Source: Paraburkholderia lacunae
GTDB lineage: Bacteria > Pseudomonadota > Gammaproteobacteria > Burkholderiales > Burkholderiaceae
Direction of reading: 5' to 3'
DNA: 64,000 nt
Assembly (NCBI RefSeq): GCF_003353175.1
Contig: NZ_QHKS01000033.1
Span: 1 to 64,000, forward strand
The notes under the pieces are model-generated. The model was not told where the DNA came from and did no database searches. It saw nothing but the letters and a program-made list of their open reading frames with translations. The position numbers were made by a program, and so were the translations under genes. Of the stretch, positions 1-7,214 are shown piece after piece. Every line of letters begins with the position of its first letter. The first letter of the stretch is position 1.

Positions 1-172
1 GGCGAAGAAGAAGCCGCTGGAAGTCATCAAGCCGGAAGACCTGGGTGTTGACGTGGCACCGCGCCTGAAGACGCTGAAGGTCGCTGAGCCGCCGAAGCGC
101 TCCGCCGGTGTGATGGTGCCGGACGTGAAGACGCTGGTCGAAAAGCTGAAGACCGAAGCCAAGGTGCTGTAA
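1..172 (+). CDS. etfB: Electron transfer flavoprotein beta subunit (3' end)
   Basis: Only the last 56 codons are in the window. The tail contains PEDLGVDVAPRLKTLKV and AEPPKRSAGV, which is characteristic of the C-terminus of EtfB. EtfB pairs with EtfA to form the soluble FAD/AMP-containing heterodimer that takes electrons from acyl-CoA dehydrogenases and passes them to ETF:quinone oxidoreductase. etfA starts 13 bases after the stop with its ribosome-binding site in between, so the two are co-transcribed. The 5' part lies outside the window. Confidence 0.93.
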   Translation, partial: AKKKPLEVIKPEDLGVDVAPRLKTLKVAEPPKRSAGVMVPDVKTLVEKLKTEAKVL

Positions 173-185
173 GGAGACGGACGAA

Positions 186-1133
186 ATGACGAATCTGGTA
201 ATTGCGGAACACGACAACGCGTCGATCAAGGCCGCGACGCTGAACACGATTGCAGCGGCGCAGAAGATCGGCGGCGACATTCACGTGCTGGTGGCGGGTC
301 ACAACGCGCAGGCTGCGGCTGATGCGGCAGCAAAGATCGCAGGCGTCAGCAAGGTGTTGCTGGCCGATGCGCCGCAACTCGCAGCGGGCCTCGCGGAGAA
401 CGTCGAAGCGACGGTGCTGACGCTTGTGCAAGACCCGGCGGAGAACTACACGCACATCCTCGCGCCGGCGACCGCCTACGGCAAGAACATCGCGCCGCGT
501 ATCGCGGCAAAGCTCGACGTCGCGCAGATCAGCGACATCACGGCAGTGGATTCGGCCGACACGTTCGAACGCCCGATCTACGCAGGCAACGCGATCGCCA
601 CGGTGCAGTCCGCTGACCCGATCAAGGTGATCACGGTGCGCACCACCGGTTTCGATGCGGTCGCAGCAGAAGGCGGCAGCGCAACGGTCGAAAAGATCGA
701 AGCGGCAGCAGACAGCGGCATCTCGCAGTTCGTCAGCCGTGAAGTGACGAAGCTGGACCGTCCGGAGCTGACGTCGGCGAAGATCATCGTCTCGGGTGGC
801 CGCGGTCTGGGCAATGGCGAGAACTACACGAAGGTGCTGGAGCCGCTCGCCGACAAGCTGAACGCGGCGCTCGGCGCATCGCGCGCGGCGGTCGATGCGG
901 GCTTCGTGCCGAACGACTATCAGGTCGGCCAGACCGGCAAGATCGTCGCGCCGCAACTGTACGTCGCGGTCGGCATCTCGGGGGCGATCCAGCATCTGGC
1001 CGGCATGAAGGACTCGAAGGTGATCGTGGCGATCAACAAGGACCCGGAAGCGCCGATTTTCAGCGTCGCCGATTATGGTCTGGTGGGCGATCTGTTCACG
1101 ATCGTGCCGGAGCTCGTCAACGAGCTCGGCTAA
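186..1133 (+). CDS. etfA: Electron transfer flavoprotein alpha subunit
   Basis: The 315-residue product has the usual EtfA length and layout: an N-terminal alpha/beta domain starting MTNLVIAEHDN, and a C-terminal FAD-binding domain with SGGRGLGNGENY at about residues 200-211 and the QVGQTGKIVAPQLYVAVGIS segment at about 243-262. It binds FAD and transfers electrons from acyl-CoA dehydrogenases to the respiratory chain. The ATG follows an AAGGAGA ribosome-binding site. A terminator lies directly downstream, and an acyl-CoA dehydrogenase follows, which fits a joint role in fatty-acid beta-oxidation. Confidence 0.97.
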   Translation: MTNLVIAEHDNASIKAATLNTIAAAQKIGGDIHVLVAGHNAQAAADAAAKIAGVSKVLLADAPQLAAGLAENVEATVLTLVQDPAENYTHILAPATAYGKNIAPRIAAKLDVAQISDITAVDSADTFERPIYAGNAIATVQSADPIKVITVRTTGFDAVAAEGGSATVEKIEAAADSGISQFVSREVTKLDRPELTSAKIIVSGGRGLGNGENYTKVLEPLADKLNAALGASRAAVDAGFVPNDYQVGQTGKIVAPQLYVAVGISGAIQHLAGMKDSKVIVAINKDPEAPIFSVADYGLVGDLFTIVPELVNELG

Positions 1134-1175
1134 CCACCGCGACGCCCCGTAAAAAGGCGTCTGGCAGCAAACGAA

Positions 1176-1210
1176 GGGCGCGGGACCTATCCAAGTCCAG
1201 CGCCCTTTTT
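1176..1210 (+). terminator. Rho-independent terminator after etfBA
   Basis: GGGCGC pairs with GCGCCC, with an inner GGAC/GTCC stem, followed by TTTTT. It separates etfBA from the acyl-CoA dehydrogenase gene. A smaller GACGCC/GGCGTC hairpin lies just upstream. Confidence 0.85.
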
Positions 1211-1236
1211 ATATCAAAGGCAGGAGGAGAACTGAC

Positions 1237-3027
1237 ATGAGCTACACGGCGCCTATCAAAGACATGCTGTTCGTGATGAAAGAACTGGCCGGTCTCGACG
1301 ACATCGCCAGCTTGCCGGGCTTCGAAGACGCGAACCTCGACACGGCGCAAGCCGTGCTCGAAGAGTCGGCGAAACTGTGTGGCGAAGTGCTGGCGCCGCT
1401 GAACGTCGAAGGCGATCGCAATCCGAGCAGTTGGAAGGACGGCGTGGTTACCGCGACGCCGGGTTTCAAGGAAGCTTTTCGCCAGTTCGCGGAAGGCGGC
1501 TGGCAAGGCGTGCAACACCCGGTCGACTACGAAGGCCAGGGATTGCCGAAGCTGATCGCCACGCCGTGCGTCGAAATGCTCAACGCGTCGAACCTGTCGT
1601 TCGCGCTGTGTCCGCTCCTGACCGACGGCGCGATCGAAGCGCTGCTCACCGCAGGCACCGAAGCGCAAAAGCAAACCTACGTGCCGAAGCTGATTTCCGG
1701 CGAGTGGACCGGCACGATGAACCTGACCGAGCCGCAGGCCGGTTCCGATCTCGCGCTGGTGCGCACGCGCGCCGAGCCGCAAGGCGACGGCTCGTTCAAG
1801 CTGTTCGGCACGAAGATTTTCATCACGTGGGGCGAGCACGATATGGCGAAGAACATCGCCCATCTCGTGTTGGCCCGTACGCCGAGCGCGCCGGAAGGCG
1901 TGAAGGGCATTTCGCTTTTCATCGTGCCGAAGTTTCTCGTCAACGAAGGCGGTTCGCTCGGCGAGCGCAACGACGTGCATTGCGTGTCGATCGAACATAA
2001 GCTCGGCATCAAGGCGAGTCCGACCGCGGTGCTGCAATTCGGCGACCACGGCGGCGCAATCGGTCATCTGATCGGCGAAGAGAATCGCGGCCTCGAATAC
2101 ATGTTCATCATGATGAACGCGGCGCGTTTTGCCGTGGGCATGCAGGGCGTCGCCGTGTCGGATCGCGCGTATCAGAAGGCCGTCGCGTACGCGAAAGACC
2201 GCGTGCAGAGCCGCCCCGTGGATGGCTCCGCGAAACAGTCGGTGGCGATCATTCAGCACCCGGACGTGCGCCGTATGCTGTCGACCATGCGTTCGCTGAC
2301 CGAAGCGTCGCGCGCGCTCGCCTATGTTGCCGCTGCGCATTGCGACATCGCGCATCGTCATCCTGATGAAGCGACGCGTGCCGGGCATCAGGCGATCTAC
2401 GAATTCCTCGTGCCGATCGTGAAGGGCTGGAGCACGGAGTTGTCGATCGACGTGACCAGCCTCGGCGTGCAAGTGCACGGCGGCATGGGCTTCATCGAAG
2501 AGACCGGCGCCGCGCAATACTATCGCGACGCGCGCATCCTGCCGATCTACGAAGGCACGACCGCGATCCAGGCGAACGATCTGATCGGTCGCAAGACAGT
2601 GCGCGACGGCGGCGCGGTGGCGAAGTCGCTGCTGGCCGGCGTGGCTGAAACCCTCGGAGCGCTCGGCGCACAGCAAGCCCCCGCGTTCGAATCGATGAAG
2701 AAGTATCTGGCGCAAGGGCATCGCTCGCTGAGCGCGGCGGTCGATTTCGTTGTTGCCAACACGAAGAGCGACCCGAATGCGGTGTTCGCCGGCAGCGTGC
2801 CGTATCTGAAGCTTGCGGGCATCGTGCTGGGCGGCTGGCAGATGGCGCGTGCGTTGCTCGTGGCTGCTGGGAAGCGCGACGAAGATCCGTCGTTCTATGG
2901 CGCCAAGATCGCGACCGCGCAGTTTTTCGCCGAGCATGTGTTGCCGCAAGCGTCGGCGCTGGAAGCGTCGATCGTTAGCGCGAAGGGCGGCGAGGGCGTG
3001 CTCGCGTTGTCGGAAGATCAGTTCTGA
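1237..3027 (+). CDS. Acyl-CoA dehydrogenase with C-terminal extension domain
   Basis: The 596-residue protein is a long acyl-CoA dehydrogenase of the kind with an extra C-terminal helical domain. Visible marks are the FAD/substrate motif EWTGTMNLTEPQAGSDLALV at about residues 153-172, the HKLGIKASPTAVLQFGD segment at about 254-270, and the IYEGTTAIQANDLIGRK segment at about 437-453, which follows the region carrying the catalytic Glu. It oxidises acyl-CoA to 2-enoyl-CoA using FAD and hands electrons to ETF, encoded immediately upstream. The ATG is preceded by AGGAGGAG. The exact acyl chain preference cannot be read from the sequence. Confidence 0.93.
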   Translation: MSYTAPIKDMLFVMKELAGLDDIASLPGFEDANLDTAQAVLEESAKLCGEVLAPLNVEGDRNPSSWKDGVVTATPGFKEAFRQFAEGGWQGVQHPVDYEGQGLPKLIATPCVEMLNASNLSFALCPLLTDGAIEALLTAGTEAQKQTYVPKLISGEWTGTMNLTEPQAGSDLALVRTRAEPQGDGSFKLFGTKIFITWGEHDMAKNIAHLVLARTPSAPEGVKGISLFIVPKFLVNEGGSLGERNDVHCVSIEHKLGIKASPTAVLQFGDHGGAIGHLIGEENRGLEYMFIMMNAARFAVGMQGVAVSDRAYQKAVAYAKDRVQSRPVDGSAKQSVAIIQHPDVRRMLSTMRSLTEASRALAYVAAAHCDIAHRHPDEATRAGHQAIYEFLVPIVKGWSTELSIDVTSLGVQVHGGMGFIEETGAAQYYRDARILPIYEGTTAIQANDLIGRKTVRDGGAVAKSLLAGVAETLGALGAQQAPAFESMKKYLAQGHRSLSAAVDFVVANTKSDPNAVFAGSVPYLKLAGIVLGGWQMARALLVAAGKRDEDPSFYGAKIATAQFFAEHVLPQASALEASIVSAKGGEGVLALSEDQF

Positions 3028-3068
3028 TGCGTTACTTGTCCCGCGCGATGTAGCGAAAGCTCGTGTGT

Positions 3069-3108
3069 AAAAAGCAAACGGCGCCCTTTCGGGCGCCGTT
3101 TGCTTTTT
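3069..3108. terminator. Bidirectional terminator between acyl-CoA dehydrogenase and dadA
   Basis: An 18-bp perfect stem (AAAAAGCAAACGGCGCCC and its complement) with a TTTC loop. It has A and T runs on the two sides, so it can end both converging transcripts. Confidence 0.9.
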
Positions 3109-3176
3109 GTCAGGCCGGTCTCTGTGCAATAACGAACTTGCGCAAACCGGCTCAACCGCTCGCGAAGCGTTAAAGC

Positions 3177-4463
3177 TCAGGCATAAGCCGGACGATGCGC
3201 TTCGGCGCTTTCGCCGAGATAGCGATGCACCGACAGGTCGTCCGCCTTGATCGCCGGCTGCTTGCCCGACATCACGTCGGCCAGCAACTGACCCGAGCCG
3301 CACGACATCGTCCAGCCGAGCGTGCCGTGGCCCGTATTCAGGAACAGGTTCGACACGGGCGTACGGCCGACGATTGGCGTGCCGTCCGGCGTCATCGGAC
3401 GCAGGCCGGTCCAGAAGGTCGCCTTCGACGTATCGCCGCCGCCCGGGAACAGGTCGTTCACGCACAACTCCAGCGTTTCGCGGCGCGCCTGGCGCAACGA
3501 CTTGTCGAAGCCGACGATCTCCGCCATGCCGCCGACTCGAATCCGGTCGTCGAAGCGCGTAATCGCGATCTTGTAGGTTTCGTCGAGCACGGTCGACACC
3601 GGCGCCGCCGCTGCGTTGACGATCGGCGCGGTGATCGAATAGCCCTTGAGCGGATAGACCGGAATCTTCACGAGGCCGGACATGAATTGGGTCGAATACG
3701 AGCCGAGCGCGACAACGAACGAATCCGCGCGCACCAGTTCGCCGCCGCACTGCACGCCGGCGATGCGCTCGCCCGCCATCGCGAGTGCGTCGATCGGCGT
3801 GTTGTAGCGGAATTTGACGCCCAGTTGCTCGGCCAGCGCGGCGAGGCGCGTGGTGAACATCTGGCAGTCGCCGGTTTCGTCGCCCGGCAGACGCAGGCCG
3901 CCCGTCAGTTTGTGCGAGACTGCGGCGAGCGCCGGTTCGGCCTGCGCCAGTTCGGCGGCCGACAGCAGTTCGTACGGCACGTTGGCGTCTTTCAGCACCG
4001 CGATGTCTTTCGCGGCGCCGTCGAATTGTTGCTGGGTGCGGAACACCTGCAGCGTGCCGCCGGTGCGGCCTTCGTACTGGATGCCGGTTTCGGCGCGCAG
4101 CGCTTGCAGACAATCGCGGCTGTATTCGGCGAGGCGGACCATGCGGCCCTTGTTCACCGCATAGCGCGATGCCGTGCAGTTCTGCAGCATCTGCCACATC
4201 CATTGCAGCTGGAATTGCGTGCCGTCGAGGCGGATCGCGAGCGGCGCATGCTTCTGGAACATCCACTTGACCGCCTTCAGCGGCACGCCAGGCGCTGCCC
4301 AGGGCGACGCATAGCCCGGCGAAATCTGGCCGGCATTGGCAAAACTGGTTTCGAGCGCCGGGCCCGCCTCGCGATCGATCACGGTCACTTCGTGACCGGC
4401 ACGCGCCAGATAATAGGCGCTCGTTACCCCGACCACGCCACTGCCCAAAACGACGACTCGCAT
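3177..4463 (-). CDS. dadA: D-amino acid dehydrogenase small subunit
   Basis: The 428-residue FAD-dependent oxidoreductase starts MRVVVLGSGVVGVTSAYYLA, the dinucleotide-binding GxGxxG fold at residues 7-12. It has the DadA-type EYSRDCL segment, and the C-terminal TGLRPMTPDGTPIVG and LFLNTGHGTLGWTMSCGSG motifs. It oxidises D-amino acids (classically D-alanine) to 2-oxo acids, passing electrons to the membrane quinone pool. It is divergent from the Lrp-type gene, the usual partner that senses amino acids. Start ATG is preceded by CCGGAGCAAC. Confidence 0.96.
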   Translation of the reverse strand: MRVVVLGSGVVGVTSAYYLARAGHEVTVIDREAGPALETSFANAGQISPGYASPWAAPGVPLKAVKWMFQKHAPLAIRLDGTQFQLQWMWQMLQNCTASRYAVNKGRMVRLAEYSRDCLQALRAETGIQYEGRTGGTLQVFRTQQQFDGAAKDIAVLKDANVPYELLSAAELAQAEPALAAVSHKLTGGLRLPGDETGDCQMFTTRLAALAEQLGVKFRYNTPIDALAMAGERIAGVQCGGELVRADSFVVALGSYSTQFMSGLVKIPVYPLKGYSITAPIVNAAAAPVSTVLDETYKIAITRFDDRIRVGGMAEIVGFDKSLRQARRETLELCVNDLFPGGGDTSKATFWTGLRPMTPDGTPIVGRTPVSNLFLNTGHGTLGWTMSCGSGQLLADVMSGKQPAIKADDLSVHRYLGESAEAHRPAYA

Positions 4464-4622
4464 AGTTGCTCCGGAAAGGTTTGGAGGGCGGTGCGCTCGT
4501 CGATTCGTTGGAATTCGTTCGATTAACGAGGTGTAACGCGGTTCGCCCAGTCTTAACCGCTATACTATTAACAGTCTGGTAGGTTTTGTTATTATATTTT
4601 CAAGATTTTCAGCAAAAACATC

Positions 4623-5111
4623 ATGCGTACACAGCGTCATCCGGTTCGCGCCCTCGACAAGCTCGATCACAAGATCCTGCGGCTGCTGCAGGAGGAGGGT
4701 CGCATGGCCATGAAAGACCTCGCCGAGCAGGTCGGGCTGTCGGTCACGCCGTGCATCGAGCGGGTTAAGCGGATGGAGCGTGACGGCGTGATCACCGGCT
4801 ATCACGCGCGCGTGAATCCGGCGGAACTGGGCGCGGCGCTGCTGGTGTTCGTCGAAATCTCCCTCGATCACAAAAGCGGCAACATGTTCGACCAGTTCCG
4901 CCGCGAGGTGCAGAAGATCCCCGAGGTGCTGGAGTGCCACCTCGTTTCGGGCGATTTCGACTACCTGATCAAGGCGCGCATCGGCGAAATGGCCGACTAC
5001 CGGAAGCTGCTCGGCGACATCCTGTTACAGCTGCCCGGCGCGGTGCAGTCGAAGAGCTATGTCGTGATGGAAGAGATCAAGGAAACGCTGACCATCGCGG
5101 TTGGTGATTGA
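4623..5111 (+). CDS. Lrp/AsnC-family transcriptional regulator
   Basis: The 162-residue protein has an N-terminal winged HTH (LDHKILRLLQEEGRMAMKDL then VGLSVTPCIERVKRMERDGV, about residues 15-58) and a C-terminal RAM ligand-binding domain. In the latter, ECHLVSGDFDYLIKARI and ADYRKLLGDILLQLPGAV are nearly diagnostic of the Lrp branch. It is predicted to bind the A+T-rich 159-bp space shared with dadA and activate or repress dadA in response to amino acids, as Lrp does in Escherichia and BkdR in Pseudomonas. Confidence 0.93.
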   Translation: MRTQRHPVRALDKLDHKILRLLQEEGRMAMKDLAEQVGLSVTPCIERVKRMERDGVITGYHARVNPAELGAALLVFVEISLDHKSGNMFDQFRREVQKIPEVLECHLVSGDFDYLIKARIGEMADYRKLLGDILLQLPGAVQSKSYVVMEEIKETLTIAVGD

Positions 5112-5135
5112 GCGGCACGGGAGGGGACGACGGGC

Positions 5136-5170
5136 TCGACAAAAGGCGTAAACACTGTATATTTATACAG
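5136..5170 (+). promoter_or_regulatory. LexA (SOS) box overlapping a sigma-70 promoter
   Basis: CTGTATATTTATACAG at 5155-5170 matches the LexA core CTGT-N8-ACAG exactly. TCGACA (5136-5141) and TATATT (5158-5163) are spaced 16 bp, so the box covers the -10. It lies about 50 bp before the GTG of a PA0069-type gene; from memory, PA0069 is one of the LexA-controlled genes of Pseudomonas aeruginosa. LexA cleavage after DNA damage should open this promoter, which now reads toward the island recombinases. Confidence 0.85.
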
Positions 5171-5218
5171 GTGTTCTGTGCCATTTTTCTCCGTTGTTGT
5201 TTTCCGCCAGCCCGAGCC

Positions 5219-5490
5219 GTGAACCGTCCCGACACAGAATTTCCGATCGCTCCGCCAGCGCCTCGCAAAGGGCGTGGCGCGGTGACGAACCTGCAGGGTC
5301 GCTATGAAGTCGACCAGCGCGAAGCGGTCGACGACGGCTGGCTGGCGTCCAGCGAGGATGACGGCGGGCCGAAGGTCTTGCGCACGCAGGTATTCGAAGA
5401 GCAGGCCAAAACCATTCTCACCCGCAATGCGTCGCCGGACATTCCGTTTGGCGTGTCGCTGAATCCGTATCGCGGTTGCGAACACGTTAT
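5219..5490 (+). pseudogene. PA0069-type radical-SAM protein, 5' fragment interrupted by island
   Basis: From a GTG start the frame reads VNRPDTEFPIAPPAPRKGRG through DDGW, ILTRNASPDIPFGVSLNPYR and GCEH. In intact PA0069-family proteins this is followed at once by GCxYCxAR, the Cys cluster that binds the radical-SAM iron-sulphur centre. Here the frame changes after about 5486 into VMRH and stops, so the catalytic cluster is lost. No 3' remainder was found elsewhere in the window, so the far end of the insertion is probably beyond it. The family is implicated in the DNA-damage response, with no firm reaction known to me. Confidence 0.85.
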
Positions 5491-5826
5491 GCGACATTAG
5501 AAGTGTTCACTGACCGTGTGAGACGGTCAGGAGCGTTCAAGTGTGCGCGACACATCAAGCATGAATATTGTGGGGACACCCCCAGACCTGACGGTCTTGT
5601 TGGGGTCTATTTTCTTTGGTGTTCGCCGCCGCTAGGCGGCGCCCCTATCCCTGTTGTAGACCGGTCCTTTCCTTCTATTCCGCATGCGCTGAGAAGCATA
5701 AGCGCAGCCTGGCGTTCTGCTTCAGTGCGCACTCAGGTGGTCCGAATAGCGCTGCGTCGTGCTGAATCGCTAAATACCTCGCGAAGACAAAAAACAACGA
5801 TTAGGCGACGCCGCGAGAAAAACCCC
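5487..5826. other. Left end of genomic island, non-coding, hairpin-rich
   Basis: This stretch follows the disrupted target gene and has no convincing coding frame. It holds two copies of TGCGACA (5490-5496 and 5544-5550) flanking a perfect hairpin CTGACCGT/ACGGTCAG (5510-5530). Further in are AGACC/GGTCT within CCCC/GGGG (about 5579-5604) and CGCCGCC-GCTA-GGCGGCG (5624-5641). Tyrosine-recombinase elements keep recombinase-binding arms at their ends, so these repeats are candidates for the attachment core and arm sites. That role is inference. Confidence 0.55.
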
Positions 5827-5897
5827 GGTGAATCACTATGGATTCCGGGTGAATCACTAGGTCTGCGAATTGACATGCGTAGTCCGCTGTTCATAAT
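5827..5897 (+). promoter_or_regulatory. Tandem 12-bp repeats and promoter of the recombinase operon
   Basis: GGTGAATCACTA occurs at 5827-5838 and again at 5848-5859, exactly 21 bp apart (two helical turns). TTGACA (5870-5875) and CATAAT (5892-5897) follow with 16-bp spacing, 27 bp before the first recombinase ATG. The repeats sit where an activator, repressor or the recombinase itself would bind to control transcription. Confidence 0.6.
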
Positions 5898-5924
5898 GCG
5901 CCGTAAATAATCGGGAACTGTCCA

Positions 5925-7214
5925 ATGAGCAATTTAGTTTCGGCCTTTGACCACCTTGACGAAGAGCTGGCAGAGTGGGTTATTCGTCGCGCGAAATGCC
6001 CCACTGAAATGCCTTCGCCAATTGAATCACTGGCAAGCAGAATTCTTCCAGATGGCTTCCCTATTGTCGTCGATGAGCGTACCGGGACCATCTGCGAGCC
6101 AATTCTTCTCTTTCTATACGACACGTTTTTGAAAGCGCGTAGTTCCGGCTTTGTACTAAACACTGCTCTTGCTTATTGCTTCGACATTAAGCAATGGTTG
6201 ATGTATCTGGAAGAGTTTGGGTTGACTTGGACCCAAGTAACTCCTTTCAATCTCGATAGTTACTTCGAAATATTAAATATGGTATCCCCGCAGACCGGGA
6301 AAGCGTACGCGGCGGAGACAAAAAATCGCCGCAAGACAGCGCTCGAATCTTTCTATGCGTGGGGAAGACAGAAAAAGCTTGTTGTGGCTGACACGCCGGA
6401 AAACGGACTTCTGAAAATCGCGGTAGAAAAAAAGAAGCGCTTCAAGAAGAGCGCGGAAGAAAATCGCCCCGTTTCTGTGTTACAAAAAAAGCAGGCAAGT
6501 AGCCTATTCAAAGAGCTTGGCTCAGAGCCGGCAAAGTGGACTACAGAATCTCCGAAGAGTTCTCGAGATTGGTTGGCTTGCAATATCGCAATTTCTGCTG
6601 GATTGAGGATTTCTGAGGTTCGTGAATTGAAGCTCTCAAAGTTCAGAAACCTTTGGAGTGGGCCCATCAATCCACTGAAGCGGTATCCAATTAAAATTTT
6701 AGGGAAAGGTGGCGTCCAGAGAACAGCCAAGTTTCCCGGTGAGTTGCTGCTCGACCTGAAAGCTTATGCGCAAGGCGAGCGCGCACATATCGTCACGGAG
6801 ACAGGCGGAGTCGACTCAGATTATTTGCTCCTCAACCCTGCAAGTATCCCGCGTTTCGGAGGAAAGGTCGTGTCTGTCCGCTCATTGGAGCGCGCCTTTT
6901 CAGCGGCCTGCATTCGCAGCGGTCTGTATTCATTGGAAACCATCCAAGATATTTCGTGGGGCCCCTCAGGTATCGTAAAAAAAGACCGACTGAAAAGTGT
7001 TCCGCTGTTCGTTTTCCACGACCTGCGCCATACATTTGCTGTGTGGACGTATTACACCCTCAAAGCAAATGGCATAACAGAACCGTGGCTTGATATCTCA
7101 GCATGTTTAGGCCACAAATTTCTGTCAACGACACTAGACATATATCTCCGAGGCGCTCCAGAATTTGAAGCCTCTGTTTCTGACGCCTATGAAGAGTATC
7201 TAAATGCCATATAA
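5925..7214 (+). CDS. Tyrosine recombinase 1 of the island operon (TnpA-like)
   Basis: A 429-residue site-specific recombinase with an N-terminal SAM-like core-binding domain (about 60-160) and a C-terminal catalytic domain. The full set of catalytic residues is visible: Arg228 in AGLRISEV, a Lys in KILGKGG, HDLRH at 365-369, His397 in LGHKF and the nucleophile Tyr407 in LDIYL. It should cut and rejoin DNA through a 3'-phosphotyrosine. The next gene overlaps it by 11 bases. A first catalytic recombinase followed by two larger ones and a small coiled-coil protein resembles the TnpA-TnpB-TnpC layout of Tn554 and the recombinase-in-trio elements. Confidence 0.9.
   Translation: MSNLVSAFDHLDEELAEWVIRRAKCPTEMPSPIESLASRILPDGFPIVVDERTGTICEPILLFLYDTFLKARSSGFVLNTALAYCFDIKQWLMYLEEFGLTWTQVTPFNLDSYFEILNMVSPQTGKAYAAETKNRRKTALESFYAWGRQKKLVVADTPENGLLKIAVEKKKRFKKSAEENRPVSVLQKKQASSLFKELGSEPAKWTTESPKSSRDWLACNIAISAGLRISEVRELKLSKFRNLWSGPINPLKRYPIKILGKGGVQRTAKFPGELLLDLKAYAQGERAHIVTETGGVDSDYLLLNPASIPRFGGKVVSVRSLERAFSAACIRSGLYSLETIQDISWGPSGIVKKDRLKSVPLFVFHDLRHTFAVWTYYTLKANGITEPWLDISACLGHKFLSTTLDIYLRGAPEFEASVSDAYEEYLNAI

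Noticed and set aside
1117..4266. A 1049-residue minus-strand open frame over the acyl-CoA dehydrogenase and dadA genes
   Set aside because: It is the antisense shadow of two well-supported genes, rich in Arg and Ala, with no domain of its own.
3195..4526. A 443-residue plus-strand frame opposite dadA
   Set aside because: The minus-strand dadA has clear FAD motifs and family length; this frame is Arg/Leu-rich antisense noise common in high-G+C DNA.
5561..5641. Hairpin cluster considered as a known structured RNA or riboswitch
   Set aside because: The stems do not match any RNA family I can recognise and lie at an integration boundary, so recombinase sites are the simpler reading.
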